Assembly: GCA_014898415.1 (NCBI GenBank)
Contig: RCTD01000034.1
Coordinates: 62,001-126,000 of the forward strand
DNA length: 64,000 nt
Direction: 5' to 3'
DNA from: Stromatinia cepivora
Lineage: Eukaryota; Ascomycota; Leotiomycetes; Helotiales; Sclerotiniaceae
Every line of letters begins with the position of its first letter. Position 1 is the first letter of the stretch. The position numbers and the translations under genes were made by a program. The notes under the pieces were generated by a model. The model had not been told where the DNA came from, did no database searches, and was given only the letters and a program-made list of their open reading frames with translations. Shown piece by piece: positions 63,138 to 64,000 of this stretch.

Positions 63138-63734
63138 TAACTTTTTTTATTCGATTTATTGATCCTTCGAAAAAGTACTGGGATCTTCTTTTGTATTCGA
63201 TTTTCTCAAAACTTTCTTTTCAAATATTATTTGCTTAGTATAATTGAGATTCGCTTATTTAATTTTTTTAGATCCCGAAATTTTAAATATAATAATGATT
63301 AATAAAAACTTAATTAAAACAAAAACGAAAATATAAAAAAAGGATTTATATATTTTTAAAAATTCATTCATTTTATTTCGTTATTATAATTAATATATTA
63401 TAATCTAGTAATCATATATATTTTCAATTATTACATTGTAGGATCGATTATCCTTTTGTATTCTTTTGATAGAAAACTTTCTTTTTATTATTCAAAATCT
63501 TGATTTCGAAGAATATTGTAGATAGTAAGTCAAAGATCAAGAGAAATTTGTGATTTATATATAATCAAATTCTTCTTTATTTTAAGAGTACCAAAATTAT
63601 TTCAGGTTTATATATTACATTATTCCTTTATTGATATTTATCTATAATCGTTTTGTATATTTATTTACGAATTATATAAATTGCCATTTTTTATATCTTT
63701 TCATTTGTTTTAGATCGCTTTTCAATTTGGGGGG

Positions 63735-64000
63735 TGTATTATAGAAAACCTTGTGATTCTTTGTATCCTATGAAGAATCAAAATGTATATTTTCCCATCA
63801 GAATGAAGGATTTTTTAATCTTTGCTAATCTATTGATTGATAAGGTGATCCTGATATACTAATAAACAAAGATCTAATCTAATTAAAATATATATCAGCT
63901 AGATAATTATTCATTTGTTCTACAGTACTAGTCAACTTATATTACCCCACAACCTAATTTCAGTTTTTTTATATATTCAACATCTACCTTTCAATTTAAT
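63735..64000 (+). repeat. Possible 3' LTR of the Copia-like element (runs off the window)
   Basis: A G6 run (63,729-63,734), a polypurine-like signal, is followed by TGTATTATAG. The next 200 bp align with 12,470-12,700. The end is outside the window. Association with the RNase H at 61.4 kb is by position and strand only. Confidence 0.5.

Overview
The window looks like a nuclear chromosome segment of a filamentous ascomycete. The genes have short GT-AG introns (about 49 to 160 nt) with CTAAC/CTGAC-like branch sites. The phosphoglucomutase sequence and the strongly two-part base composition fit a Leotiomycetes (Helotiales/Sclerotiniaceae-like) fungus; this taxonomic guess comes from memory of the family. 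One gene-bearing island of ordinary composition (about 13.26-26.92 kb, with its continuation at 56.77-56.89 kb) is embedded in extremely AT-rich DNA. The AT-rich DNA consists of dead retrotransposons whose differences between copies are almost all C-to-T or G-to-A, with Gln, Arg and Trp codons turned into stops. That is the signature of repeat-induced point mutation (RIP).

Layout. 1-3,466: 5' part of a Ty3/Gypsy element (copy A3, minus strand), inserted in a short gag-only LTR element (B', 3,467-4,664). That element in turn interrupts a chromodomain-type Gypsy element (E, 4,665 to about 9.82 kb). 9.83-13.24 kb: further unresolved RIP-degraded retroelement DNA. 13.26-26.92 kb: the island. It holds oligoribonuclease (189 aa, three exons), phosphoglucomutase (554 aa, four exons), an atypical kinase-like protein (349 aa, two exons, minus strand), a broken HET-domain gene, a possible small two-exon gene, a diverged solo LTR and a NUMOD1-like fragment that resembles a mitochondrial intron endonuclease piece.

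26,921-56,769 is one nested insertion. A hAT-like MITE (D, about 593 bp, 8-bp TSD TTTAAGGC) contains a gag-only LTR element (B, about 1.8 kb, TSD TAAAT). B contains a Gypsy element (A2, about 11.2 kb). A2 contains both a second Gypsy copy in the opposite direction (A1, 10,741 bp, TSD GTAC) and a Ty1/Copia element (C, 5,458 bp, TSD TTAAT). Removing all of it rejoins the host sequence across TTTAAGGC.

After a short stretch of host sequence (56,770-56,893) the DNA is AT-rich again. It contains element H (58,218-60,703), a 2.5-kb LTR element with 193-bp LTRs and ATCAT target duplication, no recognisable pol, and several unrelated minisatellite blocks. H sits upstream of a deleted Copia-like element with a gag-like remnant, an RNase H remnant, an unusual antisense coding remnant and a possible 3' LTR running off the window.

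The three intact island genes are housekeeping or signalling genes with no evident joint pathway. The main biology here is genome structure: nested transposons, their inactivation by RIP, and several non-autonomous or accessory-ORF retroelements that I cannot match to described families.
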